Source of the DNA: Hortaea werneckii
Lineage: Eukaryota; Ascomycota; Dothideomycetes; Mycosphaerellales; Teratosphaeriaceae
NCBI GenBank assembly: GCA_037044905.1
Contig: JBAOKB010000182.1
Coordinates: 124,001-188,000, forward strand
Direction of reading: 5' to 3'
Length of the DNA stretch: 64,000 nucleotides
Part shown: piece after piece, positions 10,810 to 20,945 of the stretch
Layout: each line of letters opens with the position of its first letter
Numbering within the stretch: the first letter of the stretch is position 1
Notes under the pieces: model-generated
The model's database searches: none
Told to the model about the DNA's origin: nothing
Seen by the model: the letters and a program-made list of their open reading frames with translations, nothing else
Position numbers and translations under genes: made by a program

Positions 10810-12867
10810 ATGCCTTCTCGTCTTGCTTTGGGATCTGCGACCGTAAGAGCGGCATTTCGGGAACCCTACGTGTGCCCTTCATGCTCCTTGTTGAGCAATA
10901 ATGCGCCAACACCGGCGTATAATCAGAAAACCACTAGGGGTCAGGTGAACAACGTGCGGGGTCTGCAGACGAGTGGCCAGCCAAGAGCCAGACGAGAAAG
11001 ACTCCGATTGAGGAAGAGCGACCATGTAGTATCCAAGCGACATGCTTCGCTCACATCAGCCACTGCGATCAATGCGCCTTCTACCGTTCCCCCCGAATAT
11101 CGAGAACTGCATCAAAAATTATCTGCCCTTCAAGAATCCGCAAGCGGCTACGTAGACCTGTCGCGTCTCCAGCTCGCGTTACGAAGCCTCGAAAGCGACA
11201 CGCCTGTTATACGCGTCGCACTTTTAGGACTGGGATCCAATGGAGCATTGGCAGCTCGGAAGCTGGCTAGAGCACTGTTGAGTGACCCATTGAGCAGTGA
11301 GGAAAGCTGGGAGCAACAGATCTTGCAAAGCGCAAAGGATGGCAGGAGTCTACTGCTGCGATATGGAGACGCAGAGGAGATGGCGCAGCAGAGCTCGATA
11401 ATGCAGACGCTGCACGTGCCTTCGCCATGGTTGAGGAGGCACAATGTGGAGATACTTGTCTCTACGCTGAACACGGATCATACTGGTCAAGTCAGCGAAC
11501 AGGAGATGGAGGAGGCTATCCTGGTCCCGCCGTTGACCACGCCCAATGCTGGAGGGAGAGTAGGATTCGTCAGATATCCGGTACACAAGGCATTACTAGT
11601 AGGCGAAGGAGTGACGGGTGCCGTCGAGTACGGGCGGCTGCCAAGCTTCGTCGACCGAGAGGAACTCATAAAATCGTCCATAAGCCTGTCTTTACGACCC
11701 AACGACGCAGTTCCGGCTGAGGAGGGCGCGGCGGACGACGTGGTAGACGTAGATCTCGCCACCAACGCTCTACACGTCTTCCGCACGACGAAAGCTGCTG
11801 GTGCGCAGTACAGCACTGAATGGCATGCCTCTCGCTTACCGATGATCTCCCAATGGCTTGCGGGACCCAAAGAGCGTCACACTTCTGGACTGAGTCCAGT
11901 CGTCCATTCCCTGTGCACCTCTCTCCTTCGAAATACATCCGCCGCGGTGTCTCGCTCCGAGACCGACTCCCATCGCATCGCCTCTGCTGCCGTGGTCCCT
12001 GAAGTTAAACGCCAACTCCTGGATAAACAGATCGACTTGTGGGCATCAGACGCCCACCGCGATCTCCAAACTAACCTGATCTCAGCACTGCAGTCTGCTA
12101 CATGGCGCCGAACAGCTTGGTGGCGACTCCTTTGGCGAATCGACGATGTCTCAGCATCCGCCTCAGACATCCTCCGTCTCAGCTGGCTAACAGAAGCCGA
12201 GCAATCCCTCGCCTTCCTCTCTGGACGTCTCGCCGAGGCCGGTCTCGCTACTCCGGCGCAATTGAAAGAAATCGGCGTCGATCGGGAGAAGATTGAAGCC
12301 GAGCTCCAGCAACAAGTCGAAGAATGGCAGCCGAAAGCAGCGCAGGTCCTTAGTCCGGCCGATCTCCTCCAGACTTCCAAGCTTGTGGAGAAAGTAAAGA
12401 GGGATAGCGGGGTGAACGCCCTTTTCGATCCGCCGTGGCCACAGACTATCCACCTCTCCCGCCAGCAACTCCTGCATACTCTCGTGCCTTCTCTGCATAG
12501 GCAAGCGCAGTCCTTACTTCTCAGCACGATCTCAACAGTAGGCGGCACCACGGCTCTGGGCGCTTGGCTAACCATAGCTACCTCTGGCGACCTTTTCGCG
12601 GGCGGAGCAGTCGCCGCTCTGGGACTCGTCTGGAGTCTGAGGAGACTGCAGAAGTTGTGGGGCAAGGAGCGGGAGTCCTTTGCCGTCACGGTTAAGGAAG
12701 ATGGGAGGAATGTGCTAGCGGAGGTGGAAAGGCAGATGAGGAGGCTTGTGAAGGAAGGCGGGAAGATTGATCTGCAGGAGGAGGATTTGCGGAGTTGGAG
12801 GGAGGCGCGCGTCGCTTTGGAGCGGTGTCGGAGCGCTTTTGACGATGTGGCTAAGGTTAAGCCTTAG
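10810..12867 (+). CDS. mitochondrial Mmc1-like membrane protein
   Basis: One uninterrupted frame of 685 residues starting at the ATG at 10810. The first 80 residues are rich in Arg, Ser and Ala and poor in acidic residues (MPSRLALGSATVRAAF..., RRERLRLRKS), as expected of a mitochondrial targeting sequence. Next comes VIRVALLGLGSNGALAARKLAR, a P-loop-like but degenerate nucleotide-binding stretch. Two hydrophobic segments lie near the C terminus (TISTVGGTTALGAWLTIA and GGAVAALGLVWSL), followed by a charged helical tail. This layout matches the fungal Mmc1 family, described as an inner-membrane dynamin-related protein needed for cristae shape. The family name is from memory and the fit was not computed. 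A generic mitochondrial membrane protein is the fallback. Confidence 0.7.
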   Translation: MPSRLALGSATVRAAFREPYVCPSCSLLSNNAPTPAYNQKTTRGQVNNVRGLQTSGQPRARRERLRLRKSDHVVSKRHASLTSATAINAPSTVPPEYRELHQKLSALQESASGYVDLSRLQLALRSLESDTPVIRVALLGLGSNGALAARKLARALLSDPLSSEESWEQQILQSAKDGRSLLLRYGDAEEMAQQSSIMQTLHVPSPWLRRHNVEILVSTLNTDHTGQVSEQEMEEAILVPPLTTPNAGGRVGFVRYPVHKALLVGEGVTGAVEYGRLPSFVDREELIKSSISLSLRPNDAVPAEEGAADDVVDVDLATNALHVFRTTKAAGAQYSTEWHASRLPMISQWLAGPKERHTSGLSPVVHSLCTSLLRNTSAAVSRSETDSHRIASAAVVPEVKRQLLDKQIDLWASDAHRDLQTNLISALQSATWRRTAWWRLLWRIDDVSASASDILRLSWLTEAEQSLAFLSGRLAEAGLATPAQLKEIGVDREKIEAELQQQVEEWQPKAAQVLSPADLLQTSKLVEKVKRDSGVNALFDPPWPQTIHLSRQQLLHTLVPSLHRQAQSLLLSTISTVGGTTALGAWLTIATSGDLFAGGAVAALGLVWSLRRLQKLWGKERESFAVTVKEDGRNVLAEVERQMRRLVKEGGKIDLQEEDLRSWREARVALERCRSAFDDVAKVKP

Positions 12868-13895
12868 ATGCATTGGGCCAAGGAAATGAAGAGAATCTCA
12901 GCAGTTGAGGTTTCCCAGAAAATTGCAATTCCGACTCGTTGACTGCATGAAGGGAGGTACAGCGTCGACCATGGAAGTGTGCTATTTCCGGACTCAACTT
13001 TCCAATGGAGCCAATGCAGCATGCAGGGATCAGATTAAGCGACGTAAAGATGACTCTGAAGCTGAAGCAAAACGAACAGCTCTGCCACCGGCGAGAGAAT
13101 AACCTTGCACCGCTTGCTCCTGGCCCCATCACTTTTTTTTTTTTTTTCTTTTTTCAAGAAAGTGTGCCTCTGCATCGGACTCGACATGAAGGCGGCCAGT
13201 GTCCTGACCTCGGATACCGAGTTGCAGTGATGTCCAATTGCTTTTTTGTAGTAGGACCTCGCCTCATATGATCTCCTCAAAAGGACGCCTGGCCCATGGC
13301 TAGTGCCTTTAGACATGCCCAGCAATGCAGTATTTCAATTGCACGACACGCTATTACGTATGGCAAAGCAGAGCCCGTGATGCTGGCCTTCCAGATACCT
13401 AAAACCCTCCCATATTCCCGACTAGTGTGGAAACTCACTGTGCCTCGCTGCTGTCCATTGCCTGTCCAGCTGCTACCAAGCCTTTCGAGGGAGCGATCAT
13501 GTTGCAGCGCCCAAATTAAGCATACGCATCTCATGGTGGTGTACATGTGACATCATCGCTACATCGAAATGCAACTTCGAACCATCGTTGCTCTGGCGTC
13601 ATTGCATCTCACCTTGCGCTTACACTACGGTCCTGCTTCTTCCAAATCGATATATTTGCTGTGCCTCATGGAAAACAGCTCGCGCCTGCTGAATAGCATG
13701 GTTGCCGTCTGAAGCATTAAAGATTTGAAAAACCGCTGTGATTGCCCTAATAAAAACGAAAACCGTCTCCTGCCCCATCTCCAACTCCATCTAAAATTTG
13801 CTCCCTCTAAACTCATCAGAAAGAAGCTTATTGAACAGTTAAGGAAAAAGGACTATCCTACATATCCTACAAAGCGTACTGTGTGCATCAAAACC
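12868..13895. other. intergenic with poly-T tract
   Basis: Carries a T15-C-T6 tract at 13133-13154. The remaining frames are short and overlap on both strands, with no domain. The reading frame of the downstream molybdoenzyme is open back to 13725, but without an ATG before 13896. Confidence 0.45.
13133..13154. repeat. poly-T tract
   Basis: Fifteen T, one C, then six T on the plus strand, in the convergent-free gap after the Mmc1-like gene. A simple repeat with no assigned role. Confidence 0.9.
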
Positions 13896-15002
13896 ATGCC
13901 GGACCTGCCAGAAACCCCCCTCAACCGCGAGCCTCCAATCCAAGACCTGACCTCCACCTTCCTGACCCCCTCGGACTCAGCCTACGACCGCAACCACGGC
14001 ATCCTCGCCTACGTCGACGCCGAGACCCACCGCGTCCGCGTGGACGGCGCCGTCAACCAAACCCTAGACCTCTCCCTCTCCAACTTATCAACGGACTTCT
14101 CGCAGTCCTCCGTAGTCTGCACCATGCAATGCGCGGGGAACCGACGGCACACCATGCGGACCAAGCTCCGCGAAGTGCAGGGCCTGAACTGGCAGGACGG
14201 CGCGATCATGAACTGCCGATGGACGGGACCCCGGCTCCGCGACATCCTCGCCCGCGCCGGCATCGCGCTCTCCGCTTCCGAGCAAGCGACCGCGCACGTC
14301 GCCTTCGCCTGCTACACCGCGCCCTGCGAAGACGAAAGCTGGTACGGCGCTAGTATCCCGCTCTCCCGGGCTCTGCGGGAAGACGGCCAAGTCCTGCTCG
14401 CGACGGCGATGAACGGGTCCCCGCTGACCCCGAACCATGGGTTCCCCGTCCGCGTGGTAGCGCCGGGATTAGCGGGGGCGCGGGCGGTGAAGTGGGTGGA
14501 TCGGATTACCGTGCAGAGGGGGGAGAGTGAGAACGTGTATATGCAGCGGGATTACAAGGTGCTGCCGCCTGAGGTGCGGGATTCGCAGCAGGCGGAGGCG
14601 TATTGGGGTGTTACGCCGCCCGTGCAGGAGATGCCGGTGAATTCGGCGATAGCTTTCCCCGTCGAGGGGGGGACGGCGGAGCGCGGGGCCGACGGGTGTG
14701 TGGCGGTGAGTGGGTATGCGGTTCCGAGCGGGGACGATGGGCCGGTGACGCGGGTGGAGGTTTCGGCGGGTGGAGGGCGGACTTGGACGGAGGCGGAGCT
14801 GCTTCGGGATCCTGAGGAGGGGAAGTGGGCGTGGAAATTGTGGAGAGCGCGGGTACGTGTTCCGGAGGGATGGGAGAAGACGACGGTGTATAGTCGAGCG
14901 ACGGACCAAGCGGGGAACACGCAGCCGGAACGCTCGCAGTGGAATCTGAGAGGCGTGTGTTATAATGGGTATGGCGAGGCAGCAGATGTGAGGATCAAGT
15001 GA
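13896..15002 (+). CDS. sulfite-oxidase-type molybdopterin oxidoreductase
   Basis: 368 residues from the ATG at 13896 (MPDLPETP); upstream in-frame codons lack an ATG. The molybdopterin-binding fold holds VVCTMQCAGNRR, in which Cys79 is the expected molybdenum ligand, plus CRWTGPRLRDILARAG and YGASIPLSRAL. The C-terminal Mo-co dimerisation domain follows (VNSAIAFPVEG, GVSVGGG-like AGGGRTWTEAEL, RATDQAGNTQPE). No cytochrome b5 domain and no mitochondrial presequence are seen, so it resembles plant-type sulfite oxidases. The likely role is oxidation of sulfite to sulfate. The C-terminal half is markedly GC-rich with many GCG and GGG codons. The gene is followed directly by a homopolymer-rich spacer. 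Confidence 0.88.
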   Translation: MPDLPETPLNREPPIQDLTSTFLTPSDSAYDRNHGILAYVDAETHRVRVDGAVNQTLDLSLSNLSTDFSQSSVVCTMQCAGNRRHTMRTKLREVQGLNWQDGAIMNCRWTGPRLRDILARAGIALSASEQATAHVAFACYTAPCEDESWYGASIPLSRALREDGQVLLATAMNGSPLTPNHGFPVRVVAPGLAGARAVKWVDRITVQRGESENVYMQRDYKVLPPEVRDSQQAEAYWGVTPPVQEMPVNSAIAFPVEGGTAERGADGCVAVSGYAVPSGDDGPVTRVEVSAGGGRTWTEAELLRDPEEGKWAWKLWRARVRVPEGWEKTTVYSRATDQAGNTQPERSQWNLRGVCYNGYGEAADVRIK

Positions 15003-15032
15003 GTGGGACGCTCTTCTTCCCTCTTCCAGGGC

Positions 15033-15057
15033 AAAAAAAAAAAAAAAAAAAAAAAAA
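15033..15057. repeat. A25 homopolymer
   Basis: Twenty-five uninterrupted A, about 30 nt after the stop codon of the molybdoenzyme gene. Confidence 0.95.
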
Positions 15058-15179
15058 GGGCATCGACAAACAGGCAAGGATTTGCGGTCCTAGGAAGATC
15101 CGGAGATCGGCTGAGACGCAGAATTGCATGGCACACCTCGCTCACCATGCTACAGCCCGGATGATGCAGGGCCCCATAT

Positions 15180-15199
15180 GAGAGAGAGAGAGAGAGAGA
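15180..15199. repeat. (GA)10 microsatellite
   Basis: Ten GA units on the plus strand. Confidence 0.95.
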
Positions 15200-15254
15200 C
15201 ATGGCATACAGAGAGGGATATGGTCGGGGTCTGTTGGTAGAGGGCCCTTTGGGT

Positions 15255-15260
15255 GGAAAA

Positions 15261-15295
<35 letters not shown>

Positions 15296-15366
15296 AGAAA
15301 AGAAGAAAAGAAGAAAAGAAGAAAAGAAGAAAAGAAGAAAAGAAGAAAAAAGAAAAAAGAAAAAGA
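15255..15366. repeat. 112-nt uninterrupted purine tract
   Basis: Every base on the plus strand is A or G. It includes a run of 34 G (15261-15294), then repeats of about five bases of the GAAAA/AGAAA type, ending in longer A runs. Such tracts can form triplex (H-DNA) or G-quadruplex structures. The exact G count should be treated as approximate because long G runs are often miscalled. Confidence 0.9.
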
Positions 15367-15454
15367 CCCTCGTCAACCGCGAACCACACCTCTCTTGCGG
15401 CCACGACGGCGGGGCCGAAATCCAACAGCCTGAGCAGCCAGGTTTCTGCCCTTC

Positions 15455-15475
15455 TTTTTTTTTTTTTTTTTTTTT
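15455..15475. repeat. T21 homopolymer
   Basis: Twenty-one uninterrupted T, about 90 nt after the purine tract. Confidence 0.95.
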
Positions 15476-15894
15476 CAATACCCAGCTGAGACAGTCGATG
15501 GGTGAAATGGCAGCTTTGTTTAGGAAAAAATCATCACACAGAATTTCTGCAAGAATGTCTCTCCTTTAACTTTTGAACTCAGTACTGGAAGCTGGGGTTC
15601 AAAACCTGAACGTAAGAATTACTATAAGAGGGGAGGAAGGGCAAGAGTGACGGGAGCCATTTAACTCGAGACTGGTAAACGCGCGGAGAAATCTCCGTGA
15701 GCAGTTCGAGTTTCAAGAGGCTGTTTGTTTTCCTTTATTCTTTTCTTTCTCTCAAGACTTTTCTCCTTTTCCCCCATGTTCTTTGGAACGATGAGAATAG
15801 ATCGAGCTCATAGCAGAAAATGTATCATCTTGCTAATGAGCGAGAGACAGATGGTTTTGCTAGACGAGTTTCCACCCCCGGGGTTTTCTTTTCC

Positions 15895-15920
15895 TTTTTT
15901 TTTAAAAAAAAAATTTTTTT
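15895..15920. repeat. T9-A10-T7 block
   Basis: Alternating T, A and T homopolymers. The T9/A10 half is self-complementary and could form a small hairpin. It lies about 190 bp beyond the stop codon of the Pom34 gene, which runs on the minus strand. Confidence 0.85.
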
Positions 15921-16113
15921 CCTCTTCTTCTTCTTCTCTTTTCCTGGACCTCTTGGTTGCATCCGATTGTTAATCGACCGTAGATAGCCCCCTGCAGCCC
16001 AGCAAGTCGTCTCACTCCCAAAAACTTCGAATTCTTCAATTCCCCAGCAAGCAAAACCTCTCCTCGCTGTAGGTTCCCCCAAAGAAAAGAAGAGAAAGCA
16101 AACCAAGTCCAGC

Positions 16114-17288
16114 TCAAGTAAAAACACTCCCACCCCCTCCAAACCCAGCGAACCCACTACTCGAACCACCACTCCCGCCACCGCCACTCCGGGGACTCCC
16201 TCGGCCCTTCTCATAAAGCCATTTACTGTTCAGTCCCACGCTCGCCTTGCCCACCGGCGTCGTGGTAGCCCCACTACTCTTCGTCGGCGTCCCCGTACTC
16301 CCACCGAACAGGGAACTCCCGAACCCATCCAAGTCGTTGAAACCGCTTAGAGGCGAGCCCCGCTGTGTGGCTCCCTGGAAACTCGAGCGGCGGCATGGAC
16401 TGGAATTCATACCCGCTGCTGCTGTTGACTGTCGTCCGCCGAGGGGACTCGGGCGCTGGGAGGAGGTTGCGAAGGGACTCCCGCCTAGACTGCCCCCTCG
16501 GCCACCGAGACTGCGGTCCAGCGGTGAAGCGGCGCCGGCGGATCGCGTGCCGAGCGGGGATTCTGAGACGAACTGGCGTAGGCTGGCGCGCTCGGATTGC
16601 GGGGTGGTGTTGCGGGAGTAGCGGGGCGGGGTGACGTAGTCCTTCTCTTCCATCGGGGTGGCGGGCCGGGTCCGGGGCGGGAGGCCGAGGTGGTAGCGTT
16701 GGGAGTCGGTGAGGGGGATGTCGTCGCAGGGGTCCTGGGGACGGAAGAGCGGGGCGAGGGAGAGAGCGATGTTGAGGGTTAGGAAGGCGCGGAGGAGGAG
16801 GTGGAGGTAGAAGGTGGTTGATTGGTAGGTGGGTGAGGCAAGGAAGGTGCGGGGGAGTCTAGGGGGTGGAGTTAGCGCGGGAGGCAAGAGAGGAAGGGGC
16901 AAGAGTCGGGGGAGACGTACATGGATCGAGTGACGGTGGATGTGAGGAAGGTGAGGATGAGGAGGGCGAGGTTGAGGGCGATCATTTGCATATGGCTCTT
17001 ATCGAATCGGTTCGCATCGCGTCGTCGTAGGACCTCGTCCATACGTGGGTGCTGCCATGCTCCTGGGGTGGAGAGGGCAGGTGACGAGGGTTGTTGTGTG
17101 GGAGTGCCTGGGGTTGGGCTTTTGGATGGAGTGACGCTGGCGACAGCCGACTTGGCTGCTGCTAGAGGCGAAGGAGAAGTGTTGGCCTGAGGCTGGACAG
17201 GCGAGCGCGAAGTGGGAGAGAGAGTGTTGCCGAGTAGTGAAGCTGTGTTGCGCGGGGAGGAAGTGGTGCGAGTGAGAGTGGTCGCCAT
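16114..17288 (-). CDS. POM34: nuclear pore membrane protein Pom34
   Basis: Two exons, 16921-17288 and 16114-16858, joined through GTACGT..TAG with a CTAAC branch site, give 370 residues. The N terminus is Ser/Thr/Pro-rich and disordered. The conserved segment begins at RMDEVLRRRDANRFDKSHMQMIALNLALLILTFLTS (first membrane span) and ends at STTFYLHLLLRAFLTLNIALSLAPLF (second span); the splice lies between the two spans. The C-terminal half is a Gly/Ser-rich tail ending FAGFGGGGSVF, with scattered FG-like and GF pairs. Pom34 is one of the yeast-type transmembrane nucleoporins anchoring the pore ring. It is divergent from the acyl-CoA-synthetase-like gene across 511 bp. Confidence 0.82.
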
Positions 17289-17799
17289 ACTTCCGAGGTA
17301 GTATAGTTCCGGACTGTCGGATGATGCTGCGTGATGCCGGTCGAGACAGTACCTACAGTACTATGTAGGTAACGTACCCCGGTAGTCCTGTGCTGAAGTG
17401 TGCTGTGCTGTGGAATCTGTCGTTAGTAATGCCGTCTGCCAATCTCCGCCACCTCGTCGCCTCCTTCGACGAAAGTCCCGGGTCGCTCCTTCGACGTCGA
17501 CCGCGTCGTAAACACGATAGTACCTTCCGAGGTGTGAAGCTGCGCTGCACTGCACTTTCCCTGCCCGAGTCACCCAAGCTCTCCCTAGCGCGTTTCACTG
17601 ACTCTGCATCTGCCCCGCCATCGCGTCACCCCGTCACCTCCTGCCGATCCAAACCCCGACCCGCCGAACAGCTCAGCTCTCCATTGCAGCTTCCGTCCTG
17701 AACTTGATCCGTCTGACATGTAATAGCCGACACAGGGCCTCTCTCGTCTCTCTCCCCTTCGAGACGTAAAGCATACCTAGGTAGTAGTGACTCCTCATC
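17289..17799. promoter_or_regulatory. divergent promoter, POM34 / acyl-CoA-synthetase-like
   Basis: 511 bp shared by two divergent genes. It holds a perfect 8-bp inverted repeat at 17350-17371 and related GGTAGT-type words near both starts (around 17296 and 17780). Confidence 0.45.
17350..17371. promoter_or_regulatory. inverted repeat in divergent promoter
   Basis: TACCTACA, six-base spacer GTACTA, then TGTAGGTA. The arms are perfectly complementary. The symmetry would suit a dimeric transcription factor, but no factor is assigned. Confidence 0.4.
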
Positions 17800-19667
17800 A
17801 TGGCGCAGTCCACTCAGGCTCTCCTCGAGTCACTCGACTACAAGATCGCCGAGGTCCTCTCCGACTGGGGCATCGTGACCACCTTGCTAGCCCTTGTCAT
17901 CCTGGCCTTTGTCGCCTATCCCATCCTCTATCCCGACGAGCCCGACACTCACCCGCTACTCCTAGCCAGACAGAGCTCGGCAGCTCCCGTCCGAAATAAA
18001 AATGAGAGTGCCGCCTATCGCTCCCCCGAAGTGCCATACGGCTACCCATTGAAGACGGGCTTAAATGTCAAGGACCCGGGTGCTCCGAGGTGGGCGAGTG
18101 GGAAGGATGGTGATGTTCGCGATATCTGGCGGGAGGTGCAACGGGGAGGTAGCCAGGATGCAGACGGGAAGACGATCTCCTCCGGTTCCATCATGACCGT
18201 ACTGGGAAAGGAAGTGGTCGAGCATGACATAGCCGACATCACCAAAGAGATTAACATTTTGGGGAAACACTTCGCCGATAGCGGGGTGAAAAGAGTGGCC
18301 ATCTATCTACCGAATAGCGTCGAGTATCTCACTACCATTTTCGGTATGCTTGTAGAATTCCCTAAGAATATTACCTTACACATCAAAACATATACTGATC
18401 AGATCTCCCAGCATGCGCATTCAATGGTCTCTCCCCCGTTCTGCTTCCCTATAACCTCCCTCATGCCAAGGCCTTCGAATTGATCAACGCCACCTCCGCC
18501 GATGCTCTCGTCTGCGAAGCAGGCAATCTTCCCCTCGAAGACCTGGCCAAGCAATGTCCCAACCTCCGCCTTCTGACTTGGGTAGTCGAGAAGACAAGCC
18601 GACACGTAGACTGGAATGGCGGTCCTACAGGCTCTAAAACAGACCTCAATGTAAGCGTCTGGCATGAGCTGGTCGAATCGGCCCCATCCTCAATCGCCAC
18701 CGCTGCTCTACCAGCCAATCAAGCCGGCGAACAACTCGGCAACATCATCACCGTCTGGCAACCCGCCGACCCCCAATCCAAACCCGAAATCACCACCTTC
18801 ACCCACGCCAACCTCATCTCCGCCGTCGCCGCCCTCATCACCGCCCTCCCCCTCCGCCAACGCGTCGTCCCCTCCGACCTCCTCCTCCCCGCCGACTCCT
18901 TCACCAACACCTACATCCTCTGCCAAACCCTCGCCGCCCTATACCTCCACGCCAGCGTCGCCATCACCTCCGTCGCCGGCCCGGCAGTTGACCTGCATCT
19001 CGCCACCCGCTCCATCGCCCCAACCATCATCCTCGCCAGCCCGCAAACCCTGATCAACCTCCACGCCGAAAACCCCCTCGTCTCCCCCCTCGCCCGCCTC
19101 GCCGTCTTCGCCCACTCCCAAACAATGGAAGCCGGCCGTCTCCCCTCCCCCACCAACCTCCTCTCCCGCTTCCTGCCCCAAATCCTCCCATCGGTCTCGG
19201 AGTCCACTAAACCAGGCCATCTCCGCCTCATCCTGACCGCGACCAACCTCTCCACCACGACGACCACTACATCCACTTCTACTCCCACTCTCACATCCCC
19301 TACACTCTCTGACCTTCGTATCCTCCTCCGAACCCGCATCGTACACGCCGCTTGCATCTCCTCCGTCGCGGGCGCCCTCGCACAGAGCAACGTCTTCGAC
19401 TACCGCCGTGATCTTTCCACAGAAGGGTTAGCGCACTTCGGGGTTCCGCTCGCGCATGTGGAGGTTTTGTTTGCGGACGCGCAGGACGATGAGGCGGTTT
19501 CGGGGGAGGAAGGGAAAGGGGGTGTGAGGGGCGAGATGATGGTTAGGGGGCCTGGGGTTGCGGGACAGAAGGGGAGTGATGGAGATGGAGGTGGGAAAGA
19601 GGAGGGAGAGGTGAGGTTGGGGATCCGGGGGAAGGTGAGGGGGGATGGGTGTTTGGCTGTTGTGTAG
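17800..19667 (+). CDS. membrane-anchored degenerate acyl-CoA synthetase-like protein
   Basis: Two exons, 17800-18343 and 18412-19667, joined through GTATGC..CAG, giving 599 residues. One membrane span near the N terminus (VTTLLALVILAFVAYPILY) is followed by a fold of the AMP-forming ligase superfamily: VAIYLPNSVEYLTTIF, LSPVLLPYNLPHAKAFELINAT and EITTFTHANLISAV. The phosphate-binding loop that should precede THAN, normally TSGTTGxPKG, reads ADPQSKPEIT. The protein stops just after the region where GEI..RGP..GY would sit, so the C-terminal subdomain with the catalytic lysine is missing. It was probably once a fatty-acyl-CoA ligase and is now likely non-catalytic or altered. Codon use is strongly C-ending in exon 2. 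Confidence 0.75.
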
Positions 19668-19861
19668 TTTGTTGGTCTTTGGGGGGTAAAGAAGACGAAA
19701 GGAGGACAAGGAGGAGGAGGGGACGGGGGTTCTTCTCGTGTGTGTGATGGAAGGACTGGGAGTGAAAGAAAAGCATGCCAGGGGAACGAAGAGTGCAAAC
19801 GAAGCCCTTGTGATCTTATATGTTTGCACTGCAACTCTGTTTATTTTTCTTTTTCCTTTTT

Positions 19862-19898
<37 letters not shown>

Positions 19899-20945
19899 TG
19901 CGTCGGGGAAATTTTCCCCTTTTCCAAAAAGCAGAAAGAATAAGATAAAAGAAAATTAAAAGGGAAAAGAAAACGAAATTTTAAAAACGAAGGAAAAGCC
20001 AAAGGGGAAAAAAAAAAAAAAAAAGGAATCAGGCAAAGACACAAATTGATGAGAAAAGTGCATGAGATCCTCCCCCCCCCCCCCCCCCCCCCCCCGCAAA
20101 CAACTGGAATACATGGTCCCCTTTCCCCTTTCCCCCTTGCCTCTCTCCCCCTTGCCTCTCTCCCTCTCCTCTCCTCTCCTCTCCTCTCCCCACCCTACCG
20201 CCCCCCAAACCAACCCCACCTCACCTCACCCCACCTCCACCCCACCCCGTCTCCTTCTGACTATCTTTCTCAAAAAAAAAAGGGCGAGAATCTTTTTTTT
20301 TTTTTTTCTTTTCGAAAACGAAGGGCGGATGGAATTCACTAAGTTCGCTTTTTGTTTTTCTTTTTGTTTTTCTTTTTTTATCTTCCTCTTTTTTTTCGTC
20401 TCCCGACCTGTCCTCCACTTCTGCCGCTCTCTCCCGTTTTTCTGCTTTGATTTCCATCCGTTTTTTTTCTTTTTTGGGGCGTTCTTTCTTCCGCGTGGAA
20501 TGATGGGTTTAGGGATTTAGAGAGGCTAAGGGGGAGGTGAAGGGGGAGGTAGAGGGGAGGTAGAGGGGAGGTAAGTAGGATGAGTGGGATAAGGAGGTGA
20601 ATAGGAAAAGTAAGGTTAGTGAGGTGAGTGAATCCCCCAAGTCAAATGAGCAGAGAGCAGTAAGTGAAAGTGAATACGCTGCCTTCAGCCTAAGTGAAGG
20701 GGGACTCTGGAACCGCTTTCAACAAAAGTGAAATTCGACGATATTCACTATTCATTCTTTTTTCCTCCTCTTTCTCCCCCCTTCTCCCTTCTTTCCCTCC
20801 TCTTCTTCTTTCCCTCTCCCCCTTCTTTCCCTGCTTCCTTGCTTCCTCTTACAACCCCCTTTCCACAATCCCCACATACCCCAGAACAGAACAGCGAACT
20901 CCCCAACACACACAAACGAAATCCCGATTTTTCCACTCAACACTC
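19668..20945. other. microsatellite-rich intergenic spacer
   Basis: Dominated by simple repeats: CT repeats, A17, C24, CTCTC repeats, T15, then G-rich GGGGAGGTAGA-type repeats at 20528-20580. Long apparent frames are repeat translations. No gene is supported. Confidence 0.65.
19862..20480. repeat. cluster of homopolymers and CT repeats
   Basis: In order: a mostly CT dinucleotide tract (19862-19898), A17 (20008-20024), C24 (20072-20095), a CTCTC/CCTCT tract (about 20155-20190), A9 and T15 (20293-20307) and further T-rich runs to 20480. The plus strand is pyrimidine-rich here, the opposite polarity to the 15-kb cluster. Confidence 0.9.

Larger units (their letters stand above)
15003..16113. 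other. microsatellite-rich intergenic spacer
   Basis: Contains, in order, A25, (GA)10, a 112-nt purine tract with G34, T21 and a T9-A10-T7 block, listed separately. No gene is supported; apparent long frames here are translations of the repeats. Confidence 0.7.

Noticed and set aside
13725..13895. 57-residue N-terminal extension of the molybdoenzyme
   Set aside because: Opens only with TTG; the first ATG is at 13896 and family similarity begins after it.
14960..15569. Long frames rich in Lys/Glu, Gly or Phe/Pro around 15.0-15.6 kb
   Set aside because: They are translations of homopolymers and microsatellites.
20062..20520. Long Phe/Pro/Ser-rich frames around 20 kb
   Set aside because: Repeat translations of CT, C and T tracts with no coding signal.
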